Below are positions 34,816 through 42,924 of a DNA stretch of 64,000 nucleotides, in pieces. Below the pieces are notes generated by a model. It had not been told where the DNA came from, did no database searches, and worked only from the letters and a program-made list of their open reading frames with translations. Position numbers and translations under genes: made by a program. Numbering within the stretch: position 1 is the first letter of the stretch; each line of letters opens with the position of its first letter. Source of the stretch: Arcicella gelida (GTDB lineage: Bacteria; Bacteroidota; Bacteroidia; Cytophagales; Spirosomataceae); the NCBI RefSeq assembly GCF_034931025.1, contig NZ_JAYGIL010000030.1, positions 12,176 to 76,175 on the forward strand. Reading direction: 5' to 3'.

Positions 34816-35802
34816 TTATCTTGTTAATTCTTTAAAATCCAAGTCCGAAACTTTTAATAATCCTGCTTTCGGCAAGCGTTTTGTCATCTCTCGCCAATTG
34901 GGTTCTTTCAAATAAATCTTGTGAAGTATCTCTGAAGCTTTGATAATACTTTTATTATTAGCCATCGTGATAGCTGTCCAGTATTGCATTTCTAAATTAT
35001 TAGGAAATAGTTTCATGGCAGCATTGTACTCCTCCATGGCTTTTTTCATATCATTGGTTTCAGTGGCTAAATCACCAGCATCCATGTGGTTGTATGCTCT
35101 TTTAATTTTCAACAATCTTGCCAATTCAACCAGTGGTGTTTGGTGGTCGTCAACTCGTAAATCTACCAAATGGTCTTCATCCCAAGGTTTATTAGTTGAA
35201 GTACCTTTTACTACTAATAAAGCCGCCGATTGTTTTCCTCTGATGTCGCCTCCCACTGCTTGTCCAGCTTCCAAGGCTTTTAAAACTCTTTCACCCAGTG
35301 GCAATTTCCAGTTTTCTTCAAAAGCTTTAGCCATAGCAGCAGGTACTTTATTATTGAGCATCATATTACTCTGAACCGAGTAATTAGTCCCTTTGATATG
35401 TCCTGCAAAGTCAACACAATTTTTACCTGTATGTACTGCAACGTTTCCTTTAGCATCAATAATACCTACTTGACGAACCTCTTTCCCTCCATCGTTCGAC
35501 AGTAAAATATCCATCGTTTCTTGGGCAGTTTTGCCATTTTTCATTAATGCCAAACCTCTTATTCCGAATGACTTATTAACAAAACTTTGTGTAGCAACCA
35601 CGCCAACGCCAGCTTGTCCCCATGAAACTGCCGTTCCTACACTAAACCAGTGGCTTTGTACACCAACAGCCATTTCTCCTGTTTTGGTATCACGAGCGAC
35701 GATTGAAAACGTATGTGCAAAAGGCTCTGAGTTTTTAGAAAATTGAGCGAAAGTATTACTCGTAAAATAGAGAAACGTTATAAATGCTAATACTTTTTTC
35801 AT
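34816..35802 (-). CDS. Exported DUF1028 protein with TPR-like C-terminus
   Basis: A 328-residue protein with a signal peptide (about 1-19, ending NTFAQ). Residues 28-230 are the DUF1028 domain, an Ntn-hydrolase-like fold: HTFSIVARDTKTGEMAVGVQ, then AVSWGQAGVGVVATQSFVN and GGDIRGKQSAALLVV. The C-terminal 90 residues have TPR-like helices (AMEEYNAAMKLFPNNLEMQY). The family has no established reaction. Monocistronic between porX and ftsE, on the same strand. Confidence 0.82.
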   Translation of the reverse strand: MKKVLAFITFLYFTSNTFAQFSKNSEPFAHTFSIVARDTKTGEMAVGVQSHWFSVGTAVSWGQAGVGVVATQSFVNKSFGIRGLALMKNGKTAQETMDILLSNDGGKEVRQVGIIDAKGNVAVHTGKNCVDFAGHIKGTNYSVQSNMMLNNKVPAAMAKAFEENWKLPLGERVLKALEAGQAVGGDIRGKQSAALLVVKGTSTNKPWDEDHLVDLRVDDHQTPLVELARLLKIKRAYNHMDAGDLATETNDMKKAMEEYNAAMKLFPNNLEMQYWTAITMANNKSIIKASEILHKIYLKEPNWREMTKRLPKAGLLKVSDLDFKELTR

Positions 35803-35855
35803 AGGTTTAAAATTATTAATTGCTACATTTTTCCGACAAAATACTTCTAAATAAT

Positions 35856-36539
35856 TTACACTTGAGGTTGTTCTTTCACCTGTCCATTTTCACATTTCAG
35901 AATACGAGCAGGGAATTTACGAATCATATCAAAATCATGTGTGGCCATTAAAATTGCTGTTCCCGCTTTGTTGATTTCATGGAAAAGCTCAATAATTTGT
36001 CCTGATACTTCTGGGTCAAGATTTCCAGTTGGTTCATCGGCAAAGAGTATTTGTGGTTCATTTAATAAAGCTCTTGCAATGACTACTCTTTGTTGTTCAC
36101 CACCAGAAAGTTGATGAGGCATTTTATCACGAGAAGTTGACATACCTACTTGCATAAGTACTTCTGCAACTCTTGCTTTCATTCTAGCACTATCAGTCCA
36201 ACCTGTTGCTTCCAAAACCCACATCAAATTTTCTTGCACATTTCTATCCATAAACAATTGAAAGTCTTGAAAAACAACACCAATTTTTCGACGAAGAAAA
36301 GGACGTTCAGCAGCCTTCATGGTTTCGATAGTAAACCCAGCTACTTTAGCTTTTCCTTGTTGAAGCCAAAGATCAGCATATAATGTTTTTAACAACGAAC
36401 TTTTTCCGCTTCCTGTTCTTCCTATTAAAAAAACAAATTCTCCTTTGTTAATACTAAAGTTAACGTCGTTTAAAACAATTCGCTCGTTTTGATATATAAA
36501 TGCACTCTGAATGACAACTACGGGTTCTGATGTAAACAT
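35856..36539 (-). CDS. FtsE-like ABC transporter ATPase
   Basis: A 227-residue ATPase of the FtsE/LolD type. Walker A is GRTGSGKSSLLKTLY (about 39-53), the signature is HQLSGGEQQRVVIARAL near 142 and Walker B is ILFADEPTGNLDPE near 164, followed by the H-loop ATHDFDM near 199. FtsE pairs with FtsX to activate peptidoglycan hydrolases at division. No ftsX is adjacent, as is common in Bacteroidota, and the MacB/FtsX-type permease at 9.7 kb is an alternative partner only by guesswork. Confidence 0.85.
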   Translation of the reverse strand: MFTSEPVVVIQSAFIYQNERIVLNDVNFSINKGEFVFLIGRTGSGKSSLLKTLYADLWLQQGKAKVAGFTIETMKAAERPFLRRKIGVVFQDFQLFMDRNVQENLMWVLEATGWTDSARMKARVAEVLMQVGMSTSRDKMPHQLSGGEQQRVVIARALLNEPQILFADEPTGNLDPEVSGQIIELFHEINKAGTAILMATHDFDMIRKFPARILKCENGQVKEQPQV

Positions 36540-36904
36540 TTTTTGCTTGATATGTTATTTTTTCAAATATACTGACAAAATGATAACAATAAATACTTTT
36601 TGTGTTTAGTCCGATAATTTCCCCCTAAAGTACAGGCTAGGCTATCGTCTAAATTCCTGCTGAAAATTTTCTTAAAAAATATTTTAGAATACTTTTTTGA
36701 CAATATTAATCTAAACAAGATGTTCACAAACTTTCTTCTTGAGGCAGTTCCAAATTCATTAATCATCTGATTTACAAAGCCATTCATCTTATCATTCATC
36801 AGAAAAAATAAAAAAAACCTTTATTTTATGGTAGCTAATTAATTTTTATGCCTTACATTTGAATAATTTTTAGACTAACCTAAACTATTAATTAGAATCG
36901 CAAA
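36540..36904. other. Intergenic region between ftsE-like and TonB-receptor genes
   Basis: 365 bases between divergent genes, AT-rich, no gene supported (a 78-codon frame at 36563-36799 has no homologue I recognise). The only signal is the -7 box at 36854-36861. Confidence 0.5.
36854..36861 (+). promoter_or_regulatory. -7 box of the TonB-receptor promoter
   Basis: TACATTTG matches TAnnTTTG exactly, 43 bases before ATG 36905. A TATG 23 bases upstream is a poor -33 element. Confidence 0.45.
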
Positions 36905-39322
36905 ATGAGAAACTTTTTCAAGCCAATACTTTATTCCATTATTTGTTACTTTAGTTTAATTGAATCCTTTGGACAAAATGTCATTTCAGGAAAAGTAGTA
37001 CTGAATGAAACTAACGAAGTCATTATTGGAGCGAACGTTTATATTCCTGAGTTACGAACTGGAACAAATACAGATGTGAATGGTTTTTATCAAATTAAAA
37101 ACTTACCCAAAGGCGAATTTACGCTACAAGTAAGTTATGTTTCTTTGAAGACTATTACTAAAAAAGTAAGCGTAAAAACCGCAACAAAGCAAGATTTTGA
37201 AATGGAAAATTCGGCTACTTCATTAGAAGAAGTAGTAATAACTGGTGCAGGTATTAAAACGTTAGTGAAAGAAAGTCCAGTGCCAATCGCTGCACTTTCA
37301 AGAGCGCAATGGTTACAAAGTACTTCAACCAATTTAGTTGATGCGATTGTGAAATTGCCTGGCGTTTCGCAAATCATGACTGGCCCAACACTTTCAAAAC
37401 CTATTATTCGAGGTTTGGGCTTTAATAGAGTAATCACCGTTCATGATGGCGTTCGGCAGGAAGATAATCAATGGGGAGAGGAACATAGTTTGCATATTGA
37501 CGAATTTTCTATTGAACGTTATGAAATTATTCGTGGAGCAGGTTCGCTCATGTATGGCTCAGATGGTTTAGGAGGAGTAATTTCTGTGATTTCGCCAACA
37601 CCAACAGAATCTGAGAAAATTAATGGAAGTGTTTTGTATAATTACCAGACGAACAATGGCTTACATGGATTTTCGGCAAATCTGGGCGGTAACAAAAATG
37701 GTTTTGTTTGGACGAGTAGATTCAGCAATAAAAATGCTGGGAACTATCAAAATGCTTTTGATGGATTGGTAAATGGTTCTAAATTTCAGGAACTTAACTA
37801 TTCTGGAATGATTGGGTTAAATAAAAAATGGGGTTTTTCAAGAATCTATTTTTCAAAATTTGGACAAGATATTAATATCATCGATGGTTTGAGAGATGCA
37901 GAAGGGTATTTTACAAAACAAGTATTATTAGACGGACAAAGTAAGATTTTAAGAGTAACTGAACAAGAATTAAAAAGCCCTTCTATCAATCCCTCAAACT
38001 CACAATCACTAAGCAATTATAAAGCATCATGGAACAATTATTTAATGTTAGGAAAAAGTTCTTTGAGTTTGAATGTAGCTTACTCACAAAATCACAGAAG
38101 AGAATATGGTAATGTTTTAAAACCTTTTGAAGCCGATTTATACTTCTATTTGCAAACGCTTTATTATGATGCAAGATTTAACTTTCCAGAAAAAAATAAT
38201 TTTGAAGTAACAATCGGAACAAACGGAATGGCACAAACGATGAACAATCGTGGTAACGAAACTTTGTATCCTAATTTTAATTTATTCGATAACGGAGTAT
38301 TTGTATTTTCTAAAAAGAAATTCGATAAGTTAATCATAAGTGGCGGATTAAGATTTGATATTCGTCAATTAGATATTCATAAATTATACATTGATTCTGA
38401 AGGAAAATTCCAAACAAAACCATCGGACAATACTAGCGAACGTTTTGCTGGTTTCAATAAAACATTTCAAAATGCAACAGGGAGTTTTGGTGCAGTTTAT
38501 AAAATCAATGATTTACTTTCTGTTAAAACAAACGTTGCCAGAGGTTTTAGAGCGCCATCTGTACCTGAAATTTCATCGAATGGTGAACATGCAGGCACTT
38601 TCCGTTACGAAATCGGAAATATTAATCAACAATCTGAAGTATCGTTACAAAATGATTTAGGTTTTACTTTTGAAAATAGCTCGCTCTACATTGATGTAAA
38701 TTTGTTCAGCAATCGTATCAATCATTATACTTTTTCAGAACGTGTACAGAATATTTCAGGAAAAGATTCCATCATTAATGGTGTACCTGTTTTTCGTTAT
38801 CAACAAGGCAATGCTAGACTTTTGGGTTTGGAAGCTGTAGTTACTTATAATCCTGCGTCGGCACGTTGGTTTAGTTTTACACAAAGTTATTCATCTGTGA
38901 ATGGCGTAAATCTTTCTGCAAAAAATGATTCTGCGAAGTACCTACCATTTATGCCTCCGCCAAGATGGTTGAGTAATATTAAACTGACAAAAAATACTTT
39001 GGGGAAGCATCTTAGAAACACTTATTTTTCTGTAGAATTAGAGCATAATCAACAACAGAACAATGCACTGTTGGCATATAATACGGAAACCCAAACACCA
39101 GCTTACTCATTAGTAAATGTTGGAACGGGTGCTACGATTACAAATTTGAAGAAGAAAGCTTTATTTTCAGTTTACCTGAACGTCAATAATTTATTGGATA
39201 ATGCTTATCAAAGTCACCAAAGTAGATTGAAGTATTTGGATGTAAATCAAACAACTGGCAGACAAGGCGTTTATAACATGGGAAGAAATATTAGTGTAAA
39301 AGTACTTGTACCGATTAATTAG
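36905..39322 (+). CDS. TonB-dependent receptor
   Basis: An 805-residue outer-membrane receptor. Signal peptide (1-24, ending ESFGQ), a CarboxypepD_reg-like domain (about 26-105; VNGFYQIKNLPKGEFTLQV), the plug (about 110-235; IVKLPGVSQIMTG, then IIRGLGFNRVITVHDGVRQ and RGAGSLMYGSDGLGGVISV) and a 22-strand-type barrel to an incomplete C-terminal aromatic end. The EDNQWGEEHSLHIDEF stretch, histidine- and acid-rich, recalls metal-linked receptors, so a metal or metal-chelate ligand is possible; this is a guess. No SusD partner is present, so it is not a glycan SusC pair. Confidence 0.88.
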   Translation: MRNFFKPILYSIICYFSLIESFGQNVISGKVVLNETNEVIIGANVYIPELRTGTNTDVNGFYQIKNLPKGEFTLQVSYVSLKTITKKVSVKTATKQDFEMENSATSLEEVVITGAGIKTLVKESPVPIAALSRAQWLQSTSTNLVDAIVKLPGVSQIMTGPTLSKPIIRGLGFNRVITVHDGVRQEDNQWGEEHSLHIDEFSIERYEIIRGAGSLMYGSDGLGGVISVISPTPTESEKINGSVLYNYQTNNGLHGFSANLGGNKNGFVWTSRFSNKNAGNYQNAFDGLVNGSKFQELNYSGMIGLNKKWGFSRIYFSKFGQDINIIDGLRDAEGYFTKQVLLDGQSKILRVTEQELKSPSINPSNSQSLSNYKASWNNYLMLGKSSLSLNVAYSQNHRREYGNVLKPFEADLYFYLQTLYYDARFNFPEKNNFEVTIGTNGMAQTMNNRGNETLYPNFNLFDNGVFVFSKKKFDKLIISGGLRFDIRQLDIHKLYIDSEGKFQTKPSDNTSERFAGFNKTFQNATGSFGAVYKINDLLSVKTNVARGFRAPSVPEISSNGEHAGTFRYEIGNINQQSEVSLQNDLGFTFENSSLYIDVNLFSNRINHYTFSERVQNISGKDSIINGVPVFRYQQGNARLLGLEAVVTYNPASARWFSFTQSYSSVNGVNLSAKNDSAKYLPFMPPPRWLSNIKLTKNTLGKHLRNTYFSVELEHNQQQNNALLAYNTETQTPAYSLVNVGTGATITNLKKKALFSVYLNVNNLLDNAYQSHQSRLKYLDVNQTTGRQGVYNMGRNISVKVLVPIN

Positions 39323-39329
39323 TTTTTAA

Positions 39330-39371
39330 GCTTTCAGCTGTCGGTCGTCGGCTTTCTGCTTTAAGCTTTTG
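39330..39371. repeat. Heptad array F (GCTTTCA-like, six units)
   Basis: Six adjacent 7-mers beginning GCTTTCA, GCTGTCG, starting eight bases after the TonB-receptor stop. Confidence 0.8.
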
Positions 39372-39414
39372 GAACTCTGATGTCGATTTTCAGATTTTAA
39401 AGAATATTTTCTCA

Positions 39415-39449
39415 CAAGTCCGACTTCCGAAAGCAAACATCCGAAAGCC
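39415..39449. repeat. Heptad array G (GACTTCC/GAAAGCC-like, five units)
   Basis: Five adjacent 7-mers including GAAAGCA, AACATCC and GAAAGCC, five bases upstream of the 39455 terminator. Confidence 0.7.
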
Positions 39450-39454
39450 AATAA

Positions 39455-39492
39455 AAAAAGCTCTTCAAACTTTGATGTTTGAAGAGCTTTTT
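39455..39492. terminator. Bidirectional terminator between TonB receptor and fsa
   Basis: AAAAAGCTCTTCAAAC (39455-39470) pairs with GTTTGAAGAGCTTTTT (39477-39492), a perfect 16-bp stem with a 6-base loop and A/T tracts on both sides. Heptad arrays flank it directly. Confidence 0.9.
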
Positions 39493-39497
39493 ATTAA

Positions 39498-39539
39498 TTC
39501 CGAAAGCTGAAATCCGAGTTCCGAAGACCGATAGCTAAC
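39498..39539. repeat. Heptad array H (TTCCGAA-like, six units)
   Basis: Six adjacent 7-mers with TTCCGAA twice, plus AGCTGAA and ATCCGAG, running up to the fsa stop codon. Confidence 0.75.
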
Positions 39540-40195
39540 TAAGCATTCGTTTTAGCATGGTCAGCTAAGAATTTAGCCAAACCGCTATCCGTTAATGGAT
39601 GGTTCAATAACGCTAACATCGCAGAAAGTGGACCAGTCATAACATCAGCACCGATTTCAGCACATCTGATAATATGAATTGGGTTACGAACCGAAGCCGC
39701 TAAGATTTCAGTATCAAAACCATAGTTATCATAAATAGTACGAATTTGCTCGATTAATTGAATACCGTCGAATGAAATATCATCTAAACGACCAATGAAT
39801 GGAGAAACATAAGACGCTCCCGCTTTAGCCGCCAATAAAGCTTGACCAGCAGAGAAAATCAATGTACAGTTAGTTTTAATTCCTTTTTCTGAGAAATACT
39901 TTAATGCTTTTACTCCGTCTTTAATCATCGGAATTTTAACAACAATTTTCTCATCTAATTCTGCTAATTCTTCTCCTTCACGAATCATTCCTTCAAAATC
40001 AGTAGCAATTACTTCCGCAGAAACATCTCCCTCAACGATATCACAAATTGCTTTGTAATGTTTAAGAACGTTGTTTTTACCGCTAATACCTTCTTTAGCC
40101 ATTAACGAAGGATTGGTAGTTACTCCATCTAATACACCTAAATCCTGTGCTTCTTGGATTTCTTTGAGATTGGCTGTGTCAATAAAAAATTTCAT
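39539..40195 (-). CDS. fsa: Fructose-6-phosphate aldolase / small transaldolase
   Basis: A 218-residue enzyme of the short transaldolase family (FSA/MipB type). It starts MKFFIDTANLKEIQEAQDLG and has GVTTNPSLMAKEG at 24-36. The Schiff-base lysine is Lys87 in IVVKIPM, and NCTLIFSAGQALLAAKAGA follows near 108. Depending on active-site detail such enzymes act as transaldolase (pentose-phosphate pathway) or as fructose-6-phosphate aldolase; sequence inspection alone cannot separate these. Monocistronic, convergent with the TonB-receptor gene. Confidence 0.92.
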   Translation of the reverse strand: MKFFIDTANLKEIQEAQDLGVLDGVTTNPSLMAKEGISGKNNVLKHYKAICDIVEGDVSAEVIATDFEGMIREGEELAELDEKIVVKIPMIKDGVKALKYFSEKGIKTNCTLIFSAGQALLAAKAGASYVSPFIGRLDDISFDGIQLIEQIRTIYDNYGFDTEILAASVRNPIHIIRCAEIGADVMTGPLSAMLALLNHPLTDSGLAKFLADHAKTNA

Positions 40196-40440
40196 GATGA
40201 TTTGTTTTTTGAGAAATATATTAGTTAAACGCTAATTAAAAACGAAAGTAAATTCAAGGAATAAAGCTTGATATTGATTCTTTGTAAATACTGTTTACAA
40301 AATTAGGAAAAGCATTTGAGAAAGCAGACATTTTTCTGAAAAATTATAACAGTATAGAACAGTTATTTTTTCTAAAGAAAGAAAAATGATTTACAGATAA
40401 TTTTGTAAAGCCAGATGAAGTAAATGAATGGTCATAAAAC

Positions 40441-40526
40441 AAAAAAAGGCAAATTCACCGCTACAACCTGCCTACCCTTGCTTCGGTCAAGACCTGGGGG
40501 ATTCGGAGGGAGCTGGTAATTTGCCG
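40441..40526 (-). ncRNA. ffs: Small signal recognition particle RNA (4.5S-type)
   Basis: On the minus strand 40448-40525 folds into one long hairpin: GGCAAATT at one end pairs with AATTTGCC at the other, then ACC/GGT and GCT/AGC with single bulges. The apex carries the SRP core: CAGGTC, six bases, then GAAGCA, exactly the spacing of the E. coli CAGGUC...GAAGCA motif that binds Ffh. The intervening bases give a UGAC tetraloop of the URRC class instead of GGAA. A run of seven T follows on the minus strand (40447-40441), so the hairpin is its own terminator. The RNA targets membrane proteins with Ffh and FtsY. A 61-codon frame across it on the plus strand is not a gene. Confidence 0.88.
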
Positions 40527-40531
40527 TCACA

Positions 40532-40564
40532 AAGATGGCAGGTTTTGTTGTTTTTTCAAAACCT
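40532..40564 (-). promoter_or_regulatory. Promoter of the SRP RNA gene
   Basis: On the minus strand a TTTTG is followed by 19 bases and CATCTTTG, close to the TTG-N19-TAnnTTTG Bacteroidota promoter (one mismatch). It ends about 6 bases before the predicted RNA 5' end, the right distance for a -7 box. Confidence 0.6.
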
Positions 40565-40661
40565 TCACCGCAACTTTGAGGAAAGTTTTCTGATAAAATC
40601 AAGTCAATTTTGACTGATTAATACGATGACCTTTTGATTTACAGTTAATTAACATACTATT

Positions 40662-41393
40662 ATGACACTCAAAAATATTTTAAAAAAAATTTCATTTTCG
40701 CTTTATTTAGCCTCTTTTTCCATTCTTTTAGTGAATTGCACGGGTTCGTCTGATGCTTTTTTAGAAAAAGCGAAAGAACAATTAAAACAAGGAAAAGCTA
40801 GAGAAGCCATCGAATACTTGAATCAAGCTATCGACAAAGACCCCAATAATGCTAAAGCCTTCAATATGCGTGGTGCAGCCAATTTTGAATTAAAAGATTT
40901 CACAACGGCATTATTAGATTATGAACAAGCCATTAAATTAGATCCAAACAATTACCAACCTTACTTTAACCGAGCATCAGTAAAAATGGAAAAATCGGAT
41001 TGGGAAGGTGCTTTTCAAGATTGCTCTAAAGCCATTACAATCCAACCAGACACAGCAGAGTTGTATGTAAAAAGAGGAATAATCTTAGCTGCTTTGCACA
41101 AATCTGAAGAAGCGATTGTAGATTTCGACAAAGCAATTCAATTAGACCCTAAAGAAGTAAATGCTTTGTATAATCGTGGAAATATTTACTTTCAATTTGG
41201 GGACTTTGATAAATCTTTAGCCGATTTCACTGCGGCGGTGAAAGTAGATAATAAATTCGCTAAAGCATATTATGGTTTAGGAATTGTACAACAAAAAAGA
41301 GGACAATCGGACGATAGTTGTTTAAATTTCAAAATGGCAAATCGTTTGGGTTATCCTGATGCTAAATTGGCGATAGATTCTTTTTGTAAATAG
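40662..41393 (+). CDS. TPR-repeat lipoprotein
   Basis: A 243-residue lipoprotein. The signal peptide ends at a lipobox, LLVNC, with Cys26 as the lipidated residue. From about 34 to 235 there are five to six tetratricopeptide repeats, e.g. AIEYLNQAIDKDPNNAKAF, ALLDYEQAIKLDPNNYQPY and AIVDFDKAIQLDPKEVNAL. TPR scaffolds of this kind bind partner proteins at the envelope; the partner is unknown. It is followed by heptad array I and the TMEM220-like gene. Confidence 0.82.
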   Translation: MTLKNILKKISFSLYLASFSILLVNCTGSSDAFLEKAKEQLKQGKAREAIEYLNQAIDKDPNNAKAFNMRGAANFELKDFTTALLDYEQAIKLDPNNYQPYFNRASVKMEKSDWEGAFQDCSKAITIQPDTAELYVKRGIILAALHKSEEAIVDFDKAIQLDPKEVNALYNRGNIYFQFGDFDKSLADFTAAVKVDNKFAKAYYGLGIVQQKRGQSDDSCLNFKMANRLGYPDAKLAIDSFCK

Positions 41394-41400
41394 TTTTTGG

Positions 41401-41435
41401 GCTGTAGGCTGTAAGCGATAGGCGATAAGCTTTAA
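41401..41435. repeat. Heptad array I (GCTGTAG-like, five units)
   Basis: Five adjacent 7-mers, GCTGTAG, GCTGTAA and then GCGATAG and relatives, eight bases after the TPR lipoprotein stop. The words match those of array B, 13 kb away. Confidence 0.85.
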
Positions 41436-41476
41436 GAATTTGATGCTAACCTATTTTAGGCAAGGACAAAAAAAAA

Positions 41477-41511
41477 ACTCATCACTCACAATTCTTAACT
41501 CACAATTCATA
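41477..41511. repeat. Heptad array J (ACTCACA/ATTCATA-like, five units)
   Basis: Five adjacent 7-mers with ACTCACA twice, ending three bases before ATG 41515. It occupies the translation-initiation region of the downstream gene. Confidence 0.75.
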
Positions 41512-41514
41512 AAG

Positions 41515-41877
41515 ATGAAATACTTCGGAATAGTTTTTACCATGATTTTCTTGCTTTTTGCAGGTTGGCAATACAATGACCCCGACCCAGTACTTTGGAT
41601 TCCGATTTATTTGGTGGCGGCATATTGTTCAATAAAGGCCTATCAAGAAAAAAGTAATCCAGAATTATTAGTGGTTGTTGCCATTATGTCTTTTGTAGCA
41701 GGATTAAATACTTGGTTCCAAATGACTTCTTGGGAAGGCTTTTTCTCGGAAGGTGGCGGATTATCCATGAAAACCATCAATCAAGAATTAGCCCGTGAAG
41801 CTTGCGGACTTTGGATTTGTACTTTTGCTTTTATCTTATTTCTAGGAATGTACTTTTTCAAACCTAAAGCAAAATAA
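41515..41877 (+). CDS. TMEM220-like membrane protein
   Basis: A 120-residue protein with four predicted helices. The ATG at 41515 gives MKYFGIVFTMIFLLFAGWQY followed by NDPDPVLWIPIYLVAAY, the signature of the transmembrane-220 family; a longer frame from 41440 would run through heptad array J and is rejected. Function unknown. A terminator follows. Confidence 0.82.
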   Translation: MKYFGIVFTMIFLLFAGWQYNDPDPVLWIPIYLVAAYCSIKAYQEKSNPELLVVVAIMSFVAGLNTWFQMTSWEGFFSEGGGLSMKTINQELAREACGLWICTFAFILFLGMYFFKPKAK

Positions 41878-41898
41878 TTTTCAATAAAATGTAAATTC

Positions 41899-41948
41899 AA
41901 CAGGCAAAGCATTAGAAATTTATTTTCTGTGCTTTGCCTGTTTTTTTG
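41899..41948 (+). terminator. Terminator after the TMEM220-like gene
   Basis: AACAGGCAAAGCA (41899-41911) pairs perfectly with TGCTTTGCCTGTT (41930-41942), followed by a T-run to 41947. Confidence 0.88.
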
Positions 41949-42039
41949 CCATTTATCTAATTATCAACATATTCATCATAAACAGAACAATTAATAAAGG
42001 TTAAATTGTAATTTGTATAAAATTCAAACTCCAAACTTT

Positions 42040-42912
42040 ATGCAACTTACTATTACAAACCTGAACAAGACCTATTCCAATGGCGTTCAAGCACTTCAAA
42101 ACGTTAATCTAACCATCAATCAAGGGATGTTTGGCTTATTAGGACCAAACGGAGCAGGAAAATCTTCCTTGATGCGTACCATCGCAACACTCCAAGAAGC
42201 AGATACTGGGACAATCACGTTAGGAGATATTAACGTACTTACCCAAAAAGAAGAAGTACGCAAAACCCTTGGCTATTTACCACAAGAATTTGGTGTGTAT
42301 CCAAAGGTTGATGCGGTTACTTTATTGAATCATTTAGCGGTTTTGAAAGGAATCACGAATTCTAAAGAACGTAAAGAATTGGTAGAATCACTTCTTCAAA
42401 AAACAAATCTTTGGGAGGCACGTAAAAAGAATTTAGGTGGTTATTCTGGTGGAATGAAACAACGTTTTGGTATTGCTCAAGCACTTTTGGCAAGTCCGAA
42501 ATTAATCATCGTTGACGAACCCACAGCAGGACTCGACCCCGCAGAACGTAACCGTTTCTTGAATTTATTATCGGAATTAGGCGAAAATACCATTGTGATA
42601 CTTTCTACACACATCGTAGAAGACGTAAAAGAGTTGTGTCAAGATATGGCGGTTTTCAACAAAGGACAAGTACTTTATAAAGGAAATCCTTTTGATGCAA
42701 TTCAAGAAATTGAAGGAAAAATCTGGCGAAAACGCATTCATAAAGCTGAATTAGAAGATTATAAGAAAAATTTCACTTTGATTTCTGATAAACTCATAGG
42801 CGGTTCACCTGTGATTCATGTTTTGGCTGACAGTAATCCAGATGGCACTTTTGATGCTGTTAATGGAGATTTAGAAGATGTTTATTTTGCAAAAATTTTC
42901 GCTAATGCCTAA
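42040..42912 (+). CDS. ABC transporter ATP-binding protein
   Basis: A 290-residue ATPase (ATG 42040; an upstream ATG at 42013 adds nine unlike residues). Walker A is LLGPNGAGKSSLMRT near 32-46, the signature GGYSGGMKQRFGIAQALLAS near 132, Walker B LIIVDEPTAGLDP near 155 and the H-loop STHIVEDVK near 193. The last 80 residues form an accessory domain. The cognate membrane protein is the permease-peptidase fusion 12 bases downstream. The pair resembles ABC-2-type exporters of unknown substrate that occur in many Bacteroidota. Confidence 0.9.
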   Translation: MQLTITNLNKTYSNGVQALQNVNLTINQGMFGLLGPNGAGKSSLMRTIATLQEADTGTITLGDINVLTQKEEVRKTLGYLPQEFGVYPKVDAVTLLNHLAVLKGITNSKERKELVESLLQKTNLWEARKKNLGGYSGGMKQRFGIAQALLASPKLIIVDEPTAGLDPAERNRFLNLLSELGENTIVILSTHIVEDVKELCQDMAVFNKGQVLYKGNPFDAIQEIEGKIWRKRIHKAELEDYKKNFTLISDKLIGGSPVIHVLADSNPDGTFDAVNGDLEDVYFAKIFANA

Positions 42913-42924
42913 ACCAACACGACT

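Noticed and set aside
36563..36799. 78-codon minus-strand frame
   Set aside because: AT-rich, no recognised motif, and lies in the region needed for the ftsE-like promoter.
36905..39322. SusC-like glycan receptor
   Set aside because: There is no SusD gene next to it and the length (805) is below that of SusC proteins.
40428..40613. 61-codon plus-strand frame
   Set aside because: It covers the SRP RNA hairpin and its promoter, and the translation has no recognisable features.
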